64,000 nucleotides of DNA from NCBI GenBank assembly GCA_964455525.1, contig CAYVWR010000001.1, forward strand, positions 1,188,397 through 1,252,396, written 5' to 3'. Every line of letters begins with the position of its first letter. Position 1 is the first letter of the stretch. This document shows positions 42,668 to 51,562 of the stretch, in pieces. The stretch comes from JAFDZV01 sp964455525 (lineage in GTDB: Bacteria > Bacteroidota > Ignavibacteria > OLB7). The notes under the pieces were generated by a model, which did no database searches, was not told the origin of the DNA, and was given only the letters and a program-made list of their open reading frames with translations. The translations under genes and the position numbers were made by a program.

Positions 42668-45418
42668 ATGCTTGACGCGGCCCGTCCTACAACGCCCATC
42701 GAGGCGCTCCAACGTTTCTTCCGTTACCAAGAATTCCGGCCTGGACAGGAGGAGATCATCCGCTCGGCGCTTTCCGGGGATGACACACTGGTCGTGATGC
42801 CGACCGGCGGAGGCAAATCGCTCTGCTATCAGGTTCCCGCACTGCTGCTCGATGGCATCACCCTTGTTGTCTCCCCCCTGATAGCTCTTATGAAGGATCA
42901 GGTGGATGCGCTTGCCCGATGTGGTGTGCGCGCTACCACGATCAACTCCATGCTCGATTTCGGCACCGTGCGCCAACGGATGACCGACATCCGCTATGGG
43001 CTTTACAAACTGGTCTATGTTGCGCCGGAACGGTTCGAGAGCCAGAGCTTTCTTGAGCTTATGAAGGATGTGCGTGTGGGGTTGTTTGCCGTAGACGAAG
43101 CGCACTGCATCTCGGAATGGGGACATGATTTCCGTCCCAGCTATATGAAACTACGCGCCGCCGTCGGCGAGCTGGGGAGACCGCCCGTTATAGCTCTTAC
43201 GGCCACGGCCACGCCGTTTGTGCAGGATGATATCATCGCACAGCTTGGCCTGCTCCAGCCCAGACGTTTTGTCCGGGGCTTTGACCGCCCCAACCTGAAC
43301 TATAACGCGCGACTTTCCACCGACAAGGAGAGCGATCTCCGCGATCTGATGCATCGTGAAATGGGGCGCGACGGCTCGGTGATCGTCTACTGCGGCACCC
43401 GGCGCAACGTGGAATCGGTTGGCACCATGCTGCACGCCGAGCGCCTGCCGGTCACCATCTACCATGCAGGTTTACAGGACAACGACCGGCGTACCGCACA
43501 GGATCTGTTTATCTCCGGCCGGACAAAGACGATCGTGGCAACCAATGCCTTCGGCATGGGGATCGACAAGGCCGATGTCCGCCATGTGATCCATTTCGAC
43601 ATGCCAGGCTCGATCGAAGCCTATTATCAGGAAGCAGGGCGCGCCGGACGAGATGGCAGCCCAAGCGATTGCACGCTTCTGCACACCCCGCGCGACCGCC
43701 GCCTTCAGGAATTTTTCATTCGTTCCAGCTTTCCCGACCGCGATCAGGTCGAAGCGCTCTATGAAGCGCTCTGGGACATGGTGCATGTTGGCGTCGGCAA
43801 TCGCTATGAAGGCGTTTTTGTGCCGGACGAGAAGGAGCTTGCCATCCGTTCCCGCATTCATCCGGCTGCTCTGCAAAGCACCATCTCCGTGCTGGAGAAC
43901 AACGAGATTCTCAGAAAGGTGAAATCCGAACGGCTCGGTATGATCCGGTTTCTCTCTGGAAGCAACGATGTACAGGAATACTATCGGCGCACCCGTGACC
44001 CGGAACGGCAGAAAACGATTGTCGCCCTGCTGCGCACCCTGGGCGGGGCAGCGCTTGGACAGCAGGCACTGTTCAACCCCGACGAAGTGGCCGAGAAACA
44101 TGGGATCAACCGTGATGCCTTTGAACGTAGCCTCCGCTCTCTTATGCTCGGGGGATTGCTCACCTATACGCCGCCAACCCCAGGAACCGGCTATCAATTT
44201 CTGAAAGAGCGGCTGGCCGCACGAAAGATCGCCATTGATGAACGCTCGATCGAACAGGGACGGGAACGGGCACTGCTTAAGCTTGGGGCCATGGAGCGCT
44301 ACATACGAAGCGTTTCCTGCCGCCGCGATTTTATTCTGGAGTATTTCTGCGCCGATCCTGAGCCGCAGCCATGCGGACGCTGTGATGTCTGCAAAAATCC
44401 AAGAGAGATTGTTGAAACAGTACGCCCCATAGCTACGTCCACCGCAGCGGCACAGACGATAGAGCAAAAGGTTTCCCGTCCCCGGATAACCCGTGCCATC
44501 GAACTGCTCCTGGCATGCACGGAGGAGCTTGGAGGACGGTTTGGAAAGATGACGATGATCGATATCCTCCGAGGTATACGCACCACAACGGTGGAGCGAT
44601 TTGGCTTGGAGCGCTATCACAGATTTGGAGAATTGCGCGATATCGATCGGTCCGAACTCTCCCGTCTTGCCGATGCGCTTATCGAGGATCGGCTGATGGA
44701 AAGCTCGGCGACGCTACGGCCAACGATACGCCTTACATCGCATGGACGCAACGCAATCGGCCAGATGACGCTGAAGAACTTCGTGGCGGAATGGGAGGAA
44801 ACAACAAGCAGCCGCAACCCCGATCTGCTTATCGCTCTTCGAGAACTGCGCGATCGTATCGCCGTACGGGACGTGGTTGCACCGGATTCGATCTGCCCTG
44901 ATACACTTCTGGTTCGAATTTCCAATGAGTTGCCGACCAGCCGCAACGCATTTATTGCGATCGAGGGGGCCGGCGAGGATCTGTATAATTATTGTGGCAC
45001 GTCTTTTATCAACCTGATCGAAACGGTCCTTGGCACCGATAAGCCGACCAGGGAAGAGTTGAGCATTCCCGAGCGTCTGCGCCGCACCCATATGCTGCTC
45101 CAGGATGGTTATGGCCTTGAAGAGATAGCACAGCGCTCCGGGCTTCAGCCTTCTACGATCAGCGGCCATATCGAGGAGCTGGTAAAGCTGGGAATAACAA
45201 TTGAAATAGACCGTTTTGTACCGAACGGGATGATCCGTGCGATACGGGAACAGCTTCTGGCGATGCCGAATGCCTCGCTCCGCGAACTTCGCGCGCTCCT
45301 GGGTGGCTCAATCGACTACCCGGAATTACGGATAGCTGCCGCCTGGGTGCGCTTTGAAAACGGGGCGGGTGCAAAGGGACCAAAGCGTAAAAAAAAGGTG
45401 GACGAATTCGGCGAATAA
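42668..45418 (+). CDS. recQ: ATP-dependent DNA helicase RecQ
   Basis: A 916-residue 3'-5' helicase for recombination and fork repair, longer than the usual 600-730. Helicase core: motif I MPTGGGKS (Lys50), motif II DEAHC (143-147), ALTATAT, FGMGIDKADVR and QEAGRAGRDG. The zinc domain follows with Cys residues in CRRDFILEYFC and CGRCDVC, then a winged-helix RQC domain (ITRAIELLLACTEELGGRFGKM). An HRDC-like segment (NPDLLIALRELRDRIAVRD) comes next. The C-terminus adds a helix-turn-helix (LLQDGYGLEEIAQRSGLQPSTISGHI), seen in some Firmicutes and Bacteroidota RecQ proteins, and a Lys-rich tail. All motifs look intact. Confidence 0.96.
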   Translation: MLDAARPTTPIEALQRFFRYQEFRPGQEEIIRSALSGDDTLVVMPTGGGKSLCYQVPALLLDGITLVVSPLIALMKDQVDALARCGVRATTINSMLDFGTVRQRMTDIRYGLYKLVYVAPERFESQSFLELMKDVRVGLFAVDEAHCISEWGHDFRPSYMKLRAAVGELGRPPVIALTATATPFVQDDIIAQLGLLQPRRFVRGFDRPNLNYNARLSTDKESDLRDLMHREMGRDGSVIVYCGTRRNVESVGTMLHAERLPVTIYHAGLQDNDRRTAQDLFISGRTKTIVATNAFGMGIDKADVRHVIHFDMPGSIEAYYQEAGRAGRDGSPSDCTLLHTPRDRRLQEFFIRSSFPDRDQVEALYEALWDMVHVGVGNRYEGVFVPDEKELAIRSRIHPAALQSTISVLENNEILRKVKSERLGMIRFLSGSNDVQEYYRRTRDPERQKTIVALLRTLGGAALGQQALFNPDEVAEKHGINRDAFERSLRSLMLGGLLTYTPPTPGTGYQFLKERLAARKIAIDERSIEQGRERALLKLGAMERYIRSVSCRRDFILEYFCADPEPQPCGRCDVCKNPREIVETVRPIATSTAAAQTIEQKVSRPRITRAIELLLACTEELGGRFGKMTMIDILRGIRTTTVERFGLERYHRFGELRDIDRSELSRLADALIEDRLMESSATLRPTIRLTSHGRNAIGQMTLKNFVAEWEETTSSRNPDLLIALRELRDRIAVRDVVAPDSICPDTLLVRISNELPTSRNAFIAIEGAGEDLYNYCGTSFINLIETVLGTDKPTREELSIPERLRRTHMLLQDGYGLEEIAQRSGLQPSTISGHIEELVKLGITIEIDRFVPNGMIRAIREQLLAMPNASLRELRALLGGSIDYPELRIAAAWVRFENGAGAKGPKRKKKVDEFGE

Positions 45419-45493
45419 CTACACGATTCGCCCACACTCCACTCCGCCAGGATGGTACCCAACGGTCGCAGGAGGAGAATAAGGGCTCAGATC

Positions 45494-45943
45494 ATGACAA
45501 AACTTGCATTTCTGGAAGAGCGTCGCACCTTCCCTCCGAAACGATTCCTGCTGATCGTCTGGCTGGCAACGCTGGTTATCTCTCTGTATGGACTGATTGC
45601 TACGCCGGAAAATCGGGGCGCCCTGTACGTCTGGCTGGCAATCGGCTCCGTTGCATTCTGGCAACTCTGGACCCTTCGCTGGATAGAACTCGATAATAGC
45701 GGCATCCGGGCACGCAATATCTTCCGGCAGGGATATGGGCTGCGGTGGGAGGAGGTGACAAGATTTCACGAGGAAGAGGTACGCCTGAACAAAGGAACGT
45801 ACGCGGTGCTCCTCCTTTCAAACGAGCATCCGACCACGCCCACCCGGCGCTCGGAGAAACGCCCGATCCGCATTAAACTTACGGCCGATCAGGCCGACTT
45901 CGAGACGCTTCGGATGCTGATCCGGCAGGTAGTTCCCAAATAG
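45494..45943 (+). CDS. Small membrane protein with PH-like domain
   Basis: A 149-residue protein. After MTKLAFLEERRTFPPKR come two membrane helices (about 17-35 and 43-62). A soluble beta-rich domain follows with WIELDNSGIRARNIFRQGYGLRWEEVTRF; the D-x-x-G-I and LRWEEV steps are typical of bacterial PH-like (bPH) domains found behind two-helix anchors. The end LRMLIRQVVPK is helical. Function unknown. The ATG at 45494 has AGGAGG about 20 bases upstream; an earlier frame start is Arg-rich and unlikely. It follows recQ by 75 bases. Confidence 0.75.
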   Translation: MTKLAFLEERRTFPPKRFLLIVWLATLVISLYGLIATPENRGALYVWLAIGSVAFWQLWTLRWIELDNSGIRARNIFRQGYGLRWEEVTRFHEEEVRLNKGTYAVLLLSNEHPTTPTRRSEKRPIRIKLTADQADFETLRMLIRQVVPK

Positions 45944-46221
45944 AAGAACAGTGCCGCAACGCAACGGATGGCAACGGAACGGTGTGCACGCATGCCGTTC
46001 CCAGCCCCACGGTCCGGCATAAATGTTCCCACGGCAGCGCTTGCAAACACCGGCTCGGCACTGCCCGGCAAGCCGTTTTCTCCAGGATTTCCCCTAGAAC
46101 GCTTGCAGCCACCGATATCACGCGCCGCATGCCAGCAACAAAAAGGGATGCTTACCGCATCCCTTTTTGTGCACCACCCTGTGGTGGGCATCATAACCAC
46201 TCCATTATCAGCCGTACGGCA
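45944..46221. terminator. Intergenic region with bidirectional terminator (46140-46168)
   Basis: AAAAAGGGATGC (46140-46151) and GCATCCCTTTTT (46157-46168) are perfect 12-base arms around a 5-base loop. A-tract and T-tract flank it on each side, so it can stop both the plus-strand membrane-protein gene and the converging minus-strand aminotransferase gene. The other 200 bases hold nothing recognised. Confidence 0.85.
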
Positions 46222-47418
46222 TCAGCCTTCGATATTGGCCTCGTCGCGCATAAGCTTGGAGACAGCATCTTCGATGCGCTCAAGCGCCTTCTGGATGTTC
46301 TCCACCGAATTGGCATAGCTGAAGCGGATGAAGCCCTCGCCGAACTGGCCAAACGCGGTGCCGCTCAGGCACGCCACTCCGGCCGTATTGAGAAGATAAT
46401 CGGCCATCCGTTGCGAGCTGTAGCCGGTGCCCTCGATGTTCGGGAACACATAGAATGCGCCCTGCGGACGGAGGCAGCGGAACCCGGGAATGCGGTTCAA
46501 TCCATCAACGATCACATCACGACGGCGGCGAAACTCGGCGATCATCTCATCGGCCGTATCCTGCGGGCCGGTTAGCGCCTCAAGCCCAGCCATCTGGGTG
46601 AAGCTGGAGGTACAGCTTGTACAATTGGTCTGTAACTTGGCGACAAACGCCGCAATGGAAGCAGGCATCATCCCATACCCAAGGCGCCAACCGGTCATGG
46701 CGTAGGTCTTTGAGAAGCCATCGAGCATGATGGTGCGCTCCTTCATCCCCGGGAACTCCAGGATCGACGTATGCTGGAAGCCATCATACGTGATCCGCGA
46801 GTAGATCTCATCGGAGAAAACGATCAGATTATGCCGTTCGGCAAGCTCGGCGATCCCCTCGACATCCTCCCTGGTCAGGATACCGCCGGTAGGATTCTGG
46901 GGCGTATTGATGATAAGCATCCGGCTCTTCTTCGTGATACGTGCCTCCAGATCGGCCAGATCGAACCGGAAGTTCTTTTCCTCGCGCAATGGGAGCGCAA
47001 CAGGCTTGGCACCGAGGAAGTTGATTACCGACTCATAGATCGGAAATCCGGGATTCGGATAGATCACCTCATCCCCTTCGTCGATCGTTGCCATCATTGC
47101 ATAGAACATGATGGGCTTGCCGCCAGGAGTGATCACGATCTCATCGGCCGAGCAACTGACGCCTGGGCGGGTCCGCTCGATATAATCGGCGATGCCCTGG
47201 CGTGCCTGGGGAAGTCCGGCAGAAGGACCATAATGGGTAAAACCGCTGTCGAGAGCCGATTTCGCCGCATCAATGATGTTCTGCGGTGTATCGAAGTCAG
47301 GCTCACCAATCTCAAGATGAACGATATCACGTCCCTGGGCCTCTAGTTTACGGGCCTTGACGAGGACTTCAAATGCGGTCTCGGTTCCGAGACGAGACAT
47401 GCGCTGTGCTACATGCAT
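46222..47418 (-). CDS. PLP-dependent aminotransferase, class I (aspartate type)
   Basis: A 398-residue transaminase of fold type I. Cofactor residues are in place: NPTGG with the Asn that contacts PLP (about residue 175), FSDEIYSRI with Asp and Tyr, FSKTYAMTGWRLG with the PLP-binding Lys237, and the C-terminal Arg in FIRFSYANS that holds the substrate carboxylate. Sequence style (HLEIGEPDFDTP, HYGPSAGLPQAR) is that of the Ib subgroup of aspartate aminotransferases, which also includes alanine and LL-diaminopimelate enzymes; the amino acid used is uncertain. The ATG at 47418 has GGAG upstream at good spacing and is preferred to a TTG five codons earlier. Confidence 0.92.
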   Translation of the reverse strand: MHVAQRMSRLGTETAFEVLVKARKLEAQGRDIVHLEIGEPDFDTPQNIIDAAKSALDSGFTHYGPSAGLPQARQGIADYIERTRPGVSCSADEIVITPGGKPIMFYAMMATIDEGDEVIYPNPGFPIYESVINFLGAKPVALPLREEKNFRFDLADLEARITKKSRMLIINTPQNPTGGILTREDVEGIAELAERHNLIVFSDEIYSRITYDGFQHTSILEFPGMKERTIMLDGFSKTYAMTGWRLGYGMMPASIAAFVAKLQTNCTSCTSSFTQMAGLEALTGPQDTADEMIAEFRRRRDVIVDGLNRIPGFRCLRPQGAFYVFPNIEGTGYSSQRMADYLLNTAGVACLSGTAFGQFGEGFIRFSYANSVENIQKALERIEDAVSKLMRDEANIEG

Positions 47419-48594
47419 GAAATACTCCGACAAAATCTATATGAGTGAAGTACTGCCAATCGGTATATGAGGAGCATGCGGAAAGGGGAGGCCTAAAAGG
47501 CTTCCTCTGGCGAGCATCGGTCCTGCAAACATAGAGACTAGGCAGGGGATAGCGAAGATGATATGGCAATCTAATGAGAAAAAGAAGAGAGAGCCGTGTT
47601 TCAGGTGGAATCAGCCCGCGATCTGTGGCCACGGCAACTATCACGTTGTATCCCCTGAAGTCGATACGCTACGCCCCTTTTTGGGGCCGGCACCATCATC
47701 ATCGACGCTTGAAGGTAAATCATACCAACCAACCTCATGGAGGACACCAAGTCATGCATGCAGGCAGATACTAGTCCTGTACGGTGCCGGAACGGGATGC
47801 TCGTGGAGGAAGGGATCGGTGATATTCCTGAAGCAGGTTTCAACTTCAACCGTCGAAATCGCTGCAAAATCGAGGACTTGTGCTTGGGGGGTACGTGATG
47901 CGGCCCGATGAACAGTCGCGCCGAGGGCCTAGCAGAGCCTGCTCTGTTTATTTCTAGGCTACCTGGTGCATACAACGCATTGGATGAGGATAGTGCAGAT
48001 AGGGGTGATAAATGAATATACAGGCTACCGAGCAGATCATAGAGGAAAGGCTAGCGGGGAGTGAGGAGCGGAAACAGTCCACAATACGATGCTCACAGGC
48101 GGGGTACCTCTCATTACGAGTGGACCGGCACCCCGCCTTGAGCATACAAGAGCGCGGTATCTTACACTTGGACGAAACGACCAACGACTTGGCCAAGGAC
48201 CCGAAATTCCGTCTGAGCTAGTTTAAGGTCGCGCTCAGGATGCAGAGCAAGCCCGGACAGAAAGCCGGGAGGACCTGAATGCCCTGCATCACAGTCAAAC
48301 GAAGGCGAAGAGATGGTAACGGTGCTATAACACCTACCGTATCTGAACGTTATACAAGGGCACGGCACCAGTGGGGTGAAGCAAGCATCTTCATCATAGG
48401 AAACACGCATGCTCCACAGTACTATCTGGACACAGGTGGTGCCCTTACAGCAGGATGGTCCCGAGACTGGGTAGACCTCCCATCCTGCGTTTTTGCACAC
48501 TTTTAACGAGGGATTCAGCGCCCAGGCAGCGGACCGATACCTCTGGCAAGCCAGAAAGTGTCCCTGGCGGTCCGCTGCCCGTTTCTGAAGCGTA
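47419..48594. other. Long non-coding region, 1.2 kb
   Basis: No frame here is convincing as a gene on either strand. Structure concentrates in the right half: GGCGGGGT (48098-48105) with ACCCCGCC (48130-48137), and GATGCAG (48239-48245) with CTGCATC (48284-48290) enclosing CCCGG/CCGGG. A true intrinsic terminator lies at 48450-48494. I looked for RNase P RNA, tmRNA, SRP RNA and tRNA signatures and did not find them. Confidence 0.45.
48097..48494 (+). ncRNA. Candidate structured non-coding RNA ending at a terminator
   Basis: Three stem-loops (48097-48138, 48239-48290 and GGTG/CACC near 48322-48335) precede a terminator: GCAGGATGG (48450-48458) pairs with CCATCCTGC (48480-48488), followed by GTTTTT. 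The terminator reads on the plus strand, where no protein gene lies upstream for a kilobase. The 5' end is unknown and the boundaries are guesses. Confidence 0.35.
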
Positions 48595-49131
48595 CTAGCG
48601 TACTACAACCATCGTACTGCCAGCGATGATTGAACCGCTACGAACGATTCGATACTGATAGACACCTTCCGTCAACGAAGCTATGTCCATGCTGAGTGAA
48701 TGCTCACCTGCTGCGCGCGGTCCCTCAAACGCGCGTAACACCTCGCGTCCATGAAGATCATGGAACACTACATTTACCTCGCCTGGTGCGTTCAATTCAT
48801 AGCGAATTGAGACGCTGTTCGCTGTTGGATTCGGGTAAGCTGCCGTCCGGTCCGAAAACCGTCCTTCTCCACCCTGATGTCTGGCGCTGAGTGTTCTGGC
48901 AAGCCTGCTCTGCAGCCGTTCGGCTGATTCAGGTGAGACGACCTGCCACGTTTTCCCTCCATCGGTAGTCTTCAATGCCCCGATCTCACTATTGGAGATC
49001 GTCACCTCTTTACAACGGCTTGCATCGGAATCCTTCATCTCTGCGAGCTGTGCGCTGGCGCCACTGTAGAGCGCCCCGCAGGCTAGAAGAAGTGCCACAA
49101 CTCTTCGTACGACGGACCCTCGTTTCTGCAC
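48595..49131 (-). CDS. Secreted protein with type IX sorting domain
   Basis: A 178-residue protein. GTG start, basic N-terminus (MQKRGSVVRRVV), hydrophobic core and a signal-peptidase site near SGASA-Q (about residue 27). The short mature part contains ALKTTDGGKTWQVVSPE, a BNR/Asp-box-like S/T-x-D-x-G-x-T-W repeat of the kind found in sialidase and photosystem-stability-factor beta-propellers, present only once here. Residues about 97-178 are a type A type IX sorting domain (YPNPTANSVSIRYEL to TEGVYQYRIVRSG). The small body suggests a remnant or a short surface ligand. A palindrome at 49244-49263 lies 113 bases upstream of the start. Confidence 0.8.
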   Translation of the reverse strand: MQKRGSVVRRVVALLLACGALYSGASAQLAEMKDSDASRCKEVTISNSEIGALKTTDGGKTWQVVSPESAERLQSRLARTLSARHQGGEGRFSDRTAAYPNPTANSVSIRYELNAPGEVNVVFHDLHGREVLRAFEGPRAAGEHSLSMDIASLTEGVYQYRIVRSGSIIAGSTMVVVR

Positions 49132-49243
49132 GATTTGTACTTGAGTTTATTCTGAATTTCCGTGTGCCGCTTCCCTCATCACATCAAGCATTTCAGCCTC
49201 ACCGCTAACACATGCAAAACTAGCTGAACCAGGCTCCCACGTC

Positions 49244-49263
49244 AACTACACTTTTGTGTAGTT
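49244..49263. promoter_or_regulatory. Palindromic operator-like site, copy 1
   Basis: AACTACAC-TTTT-GTGTAGTT, a perfect 8-base inverted repeat with four-T spacer. The same core recurs at 50012-50030. This copy is 113 bases upstream of the type IX-secreted protein gene. Confidence 0.6.
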
Positions 49264-49293
49264 ATCCCCTTCTAAAGCTTGAAAGTTGTATAG

Positions 49294-49902
49294 TTACCTG
49301 CACACCGACTCACATTCGCCGCCTCCACCCACACCACCAGCACATTGTGCCCCCTCCACCGAGAGGAGATGGGTTACCGGAGCACCCGCTCCATCGGGGC
49401 AGCAAACCTGGTAGGTGCGTATACAGCAAGCATTGGGATCGCAAGGCTCAAACCGTGTATCTATCCCACTGCCTATTCTCCTGACGCATGCCGTCTGGCA
49501 TACCCGCACCGTCACCGCCTGGCAATCCTGGGTACAAACGGTATAGCCGGCAAGAATCCCCTGAGCAATTGCAGCCTGCTCGGCCATCCTGAAGATCTCT
49601 CTCGTGCCCATGCCATCAATCGCCACAGGATCACCTGCAAACCGGAACGAATTCGGAAGGATGGAATACTGTACCGGCCCATCACCGGTTCGATATACCA
49701 TGATCTCAAACGTCGCCACGCCGGTATTACCCTGTTGACCTTTGCTTAGCTCTCCCCCCGGCCCAGGGAATTGAACAGAGGTACGGATCGTATCAATAAC
49801 GTGAAGAGTGGGGTCATTACTGGGGCAAGTCGTTTGTTGCGACAGAGCAACCGTTGATAGTACGGATACGAGCAGCAAGAGGGAGGTTATCGCCGTTTTC
49901 AT
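49294..49902 (-). CDS. Secreted cysteine-rich protein
   Basis: A 202-residue exported protein. The signal peptide is MKTAITSLLLLVSVLSTVALS (cleavage near residue 21). The mature protein has 13 cysteines, one near the start and twelve in the last 90 residues (TVCTQDCQAVTVRVCQTAC, CDPNACCIRTYQVCC, ECESVCR), implying many disulphides and an extracellular location. A beta-rich N-terminal part has GNTGVATFEIMVYRTGDGP. I do not recognise the family, and there is no type IX sorting domain. Its start lies 110 bases from the second copy of a palindrome, almost the same spacing as for the neighbouring secreted-protein gene. Confidence 0.8.
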   Translation of the reverse strand: MKTAITSLLLLVSVLSTVALSQQTTCPSNDPTLHVIDTIRTSVQFPGPGGELSKGQQGNTGVATFEIMVYRTGDGPVQYSILPNSFRFAGDPVAIDGMGTREIFRMAEQAAIAQGILAGYTVCTQDCQAVTVRVCQTACVRRIGSGIDTRFEPCDPNACCIRTYQVCCPDGAGAPVTHLLSVEGAQCAGGVGGGGECESVCR

Positions 49903-50011
49903 GAATGTGCTCTAGTAGTGTGAAGAGGACTGGTTCAGCATCAAATCCATTGGAATGTTCGGGAGCAGGGACTGCATCATAATGAAACTACTATGATGCA
50001 TGCTGTCAATC

Positions 50012-50030
50012 AACTACACTTTTGTGTAGT
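50012..50030. promoter_or_regulatory. Palindromic operator-like site, copy 2
   Basis: AACTACAC-TTTT-GTGTAGT, identical to copy 1 except for the last base. It lies 110 bases upstream of the Cys-rich protein start. Both copies are preceded by TC. Confidence 0.6.
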
Positions 50031-50392
50031 CAACGCTGTACAATACGGATTGTTCCGCTTTTGAAGCGGATATGCTCGTGGTGGATTTACGAAGATAAGG
50101 TACTGTGCGGCTTTTTCGTTCCCCATGCAAACCAGAGGTAAAAGCAGGGGCGAATTTGTAACGCGTCTGCCGTTATCGGCATTGCCCCACAAGAAATTGC
50201 CCGCGGACTCAAGAGCATAGCTACCCCGATCTCATAGGAGTGCCAGAGGCTCTCGCCCATACGCCACACCATCCAATCGATATGATTATGATTGAACCGC
50301 CGGATGCACATTCTGACATAGTGCCGACCGGCGCTATGTCCCGGCAAGGCCTATGGCCGGTACTCTGCTGCAACCTTGTCGCGCACGACGCT
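50031..50392. other. Non-coding stretch after the dual-HTH regulator
   Basis: About 360 bases. A minus-strand frame at 50087-50347 (86 codons) has an unnatural His/Trp/Arg-rich composition. No terminator or RNA gene was recognised. Confidence 0.35.
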
Positions 50393-51562
50393 CTAGCGGC
50401 TTACTCCTCTGGGATCGCCTGCTTGGGAATCCGCAACCAATCCCAGCCGATCCCATATTACCCGTCCAGGTTCGTTATCAGCGATCATGGAACCCTCCTG
50501 GCCTATAAGCGCATTGATATTGCAGCCAAGTTCATAGAGCCGTTGCAACATGCCCAAACCAGGATTACGCTCTCCGTTCAGGTACTTCTGCAGGTTTGAT
50601 GGCGCCACCTTGAGAGCACGAGCAAAATCTTCGATGGACCCGAAGGCTATTTCCCCGAACTTTCTAAGTCGATCGCCAATACTGGTTTTCGATGCAAAAA
50701 ACAGGTTCTCATGAGAGAGATTCAGAGCAATAGGCACATCAACTTTTATGATGACCGCCTCGCTTGCTATGATTTCCTGAACGGATGGTTCGTTCTCACC
50801 TTCCAGATTCTCGCGCAATTCAAGCCGCGGCATGAAGTACTTCGCAAATAGCTCGGTATAACTTCTGGACCCGGTCTTGCGATGAATCATCTTCAGATGA
50901 TGCTTGACACCATCCATCGACACATCCAGGATATCAGCAATTTCTTTATATGAATGACCAAAAAGCTGAAGGACAATAACTCGCTGCTCCTGTTTGCTCA
51001 AGCCAGCAGCCACCGATAGGCTTCTGAAAGCCTCAAGGAACGTTTTATCCGCCGGCTCTATCTGCTGCCGACGTGCAACAAGGTCCGAAAGAGCAAATAC
51101 GAAGAAGGGCTGCAAGGCCATCATCACCTGCAACGTGTCATCGGAAATAGGTGAATGCCCCTGCTGCCTCCATAGAAAAATCGTCCCCAGATAAGCGCTG
51201 CCTCCGAGGTAATAATTGAACACACTCGGCGACAGGTATTGATCCACCGGAAAGCCACGATCCTTGATCGACTCTATCAACCGTTCAGCTTGAGTGTTCT
51301 CGCGTACGCTATGCTCAACCCTAAGCTCACCATCCTCGCTATCATCGGTTGTAAAATGCCTGATATGAATGGCTGGCTGATAACTCTGAGGATCTTTAAG
51401 ATCGCATCCAAGGTTCACATTAACCGCAACCCGATCCACATCTCCCAGCAGCAGGCAAAGCTCGTCACGAAACACAGTAATCCACTCCAGAGGCTCCCCA
51501 GTCACCGGGAGAGCATTCAGGAAGCGAAGTATACGTTCTGGGATGATCAGGGGCGTAGTCAC
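50393..51562 (-). CDS. Regulator with LuxR-type and XRE-type helix-turn-helix domains
   Basis: A 389-residue protein. Residues 1-165 form an N-terminal mixed alpha/beta domain that could be a GAF-like or autoinducer-type sensor (LNALPVTGEPLEWITVFRDEL); that is a guess. Residues about 187-240 are a LuxR-type HTH (LSKQEQRVIVLQLFGHSYKEIADILDVS, then MDGVKHHLKMIHRKTGSRS). Residues about 296-354 are an XRE/Cro-type HTH (EDFARALKVAPSNLQKYLNGERNPGLGMLQ). Two HTH domains of different families in one chain are unusual. Start is GTG at 51562; no ATG lies in the first 140 codons. The two secreted-protein genes downstream share a palindrome and are candidate targets. Confidence 0.8.
   Translation of the reverse strand: MTTPLIIPERILRFLNALPVTGEPLEWITVFRDELCLLLGDVDRVAVNVNLGCDLKDPQSYQPAIHIRHFTTDDSEDGELRVEHSVRENTQAERLIESIKDRGFPVDQYLSPSVFNYYLGGSAYLGTIFLWRQQGHSPISDDTLQVMMALQPFFVFALSDLVARRQQIEPADKTFLEAFRSLSVAAGLSKQEQRVIVLQLFGHSYKEIADILDVSMDGVKHHLKMIHRKTGSRSYTELFAKYFMPRLELRENLEGENEPSVQEIIASEAVIIKVDVPIALNLSHENLFFASKTSIGDRLRKFGEIAFGSIEDFARALKVAPSNLQKYLNGERNPGLGMLQRLYELGCNINALIGQEGSMIADNEPGRVIWDRLGLVADSQAGDPRGVSR

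Noticed and set aside
47419..48594. RNase P RNA, tmRNA or SRP RNA in the 1.2-kb gap
   Set aside because: None of their conserved core sequences is present; only generic stem-loops and a terminator are seen.
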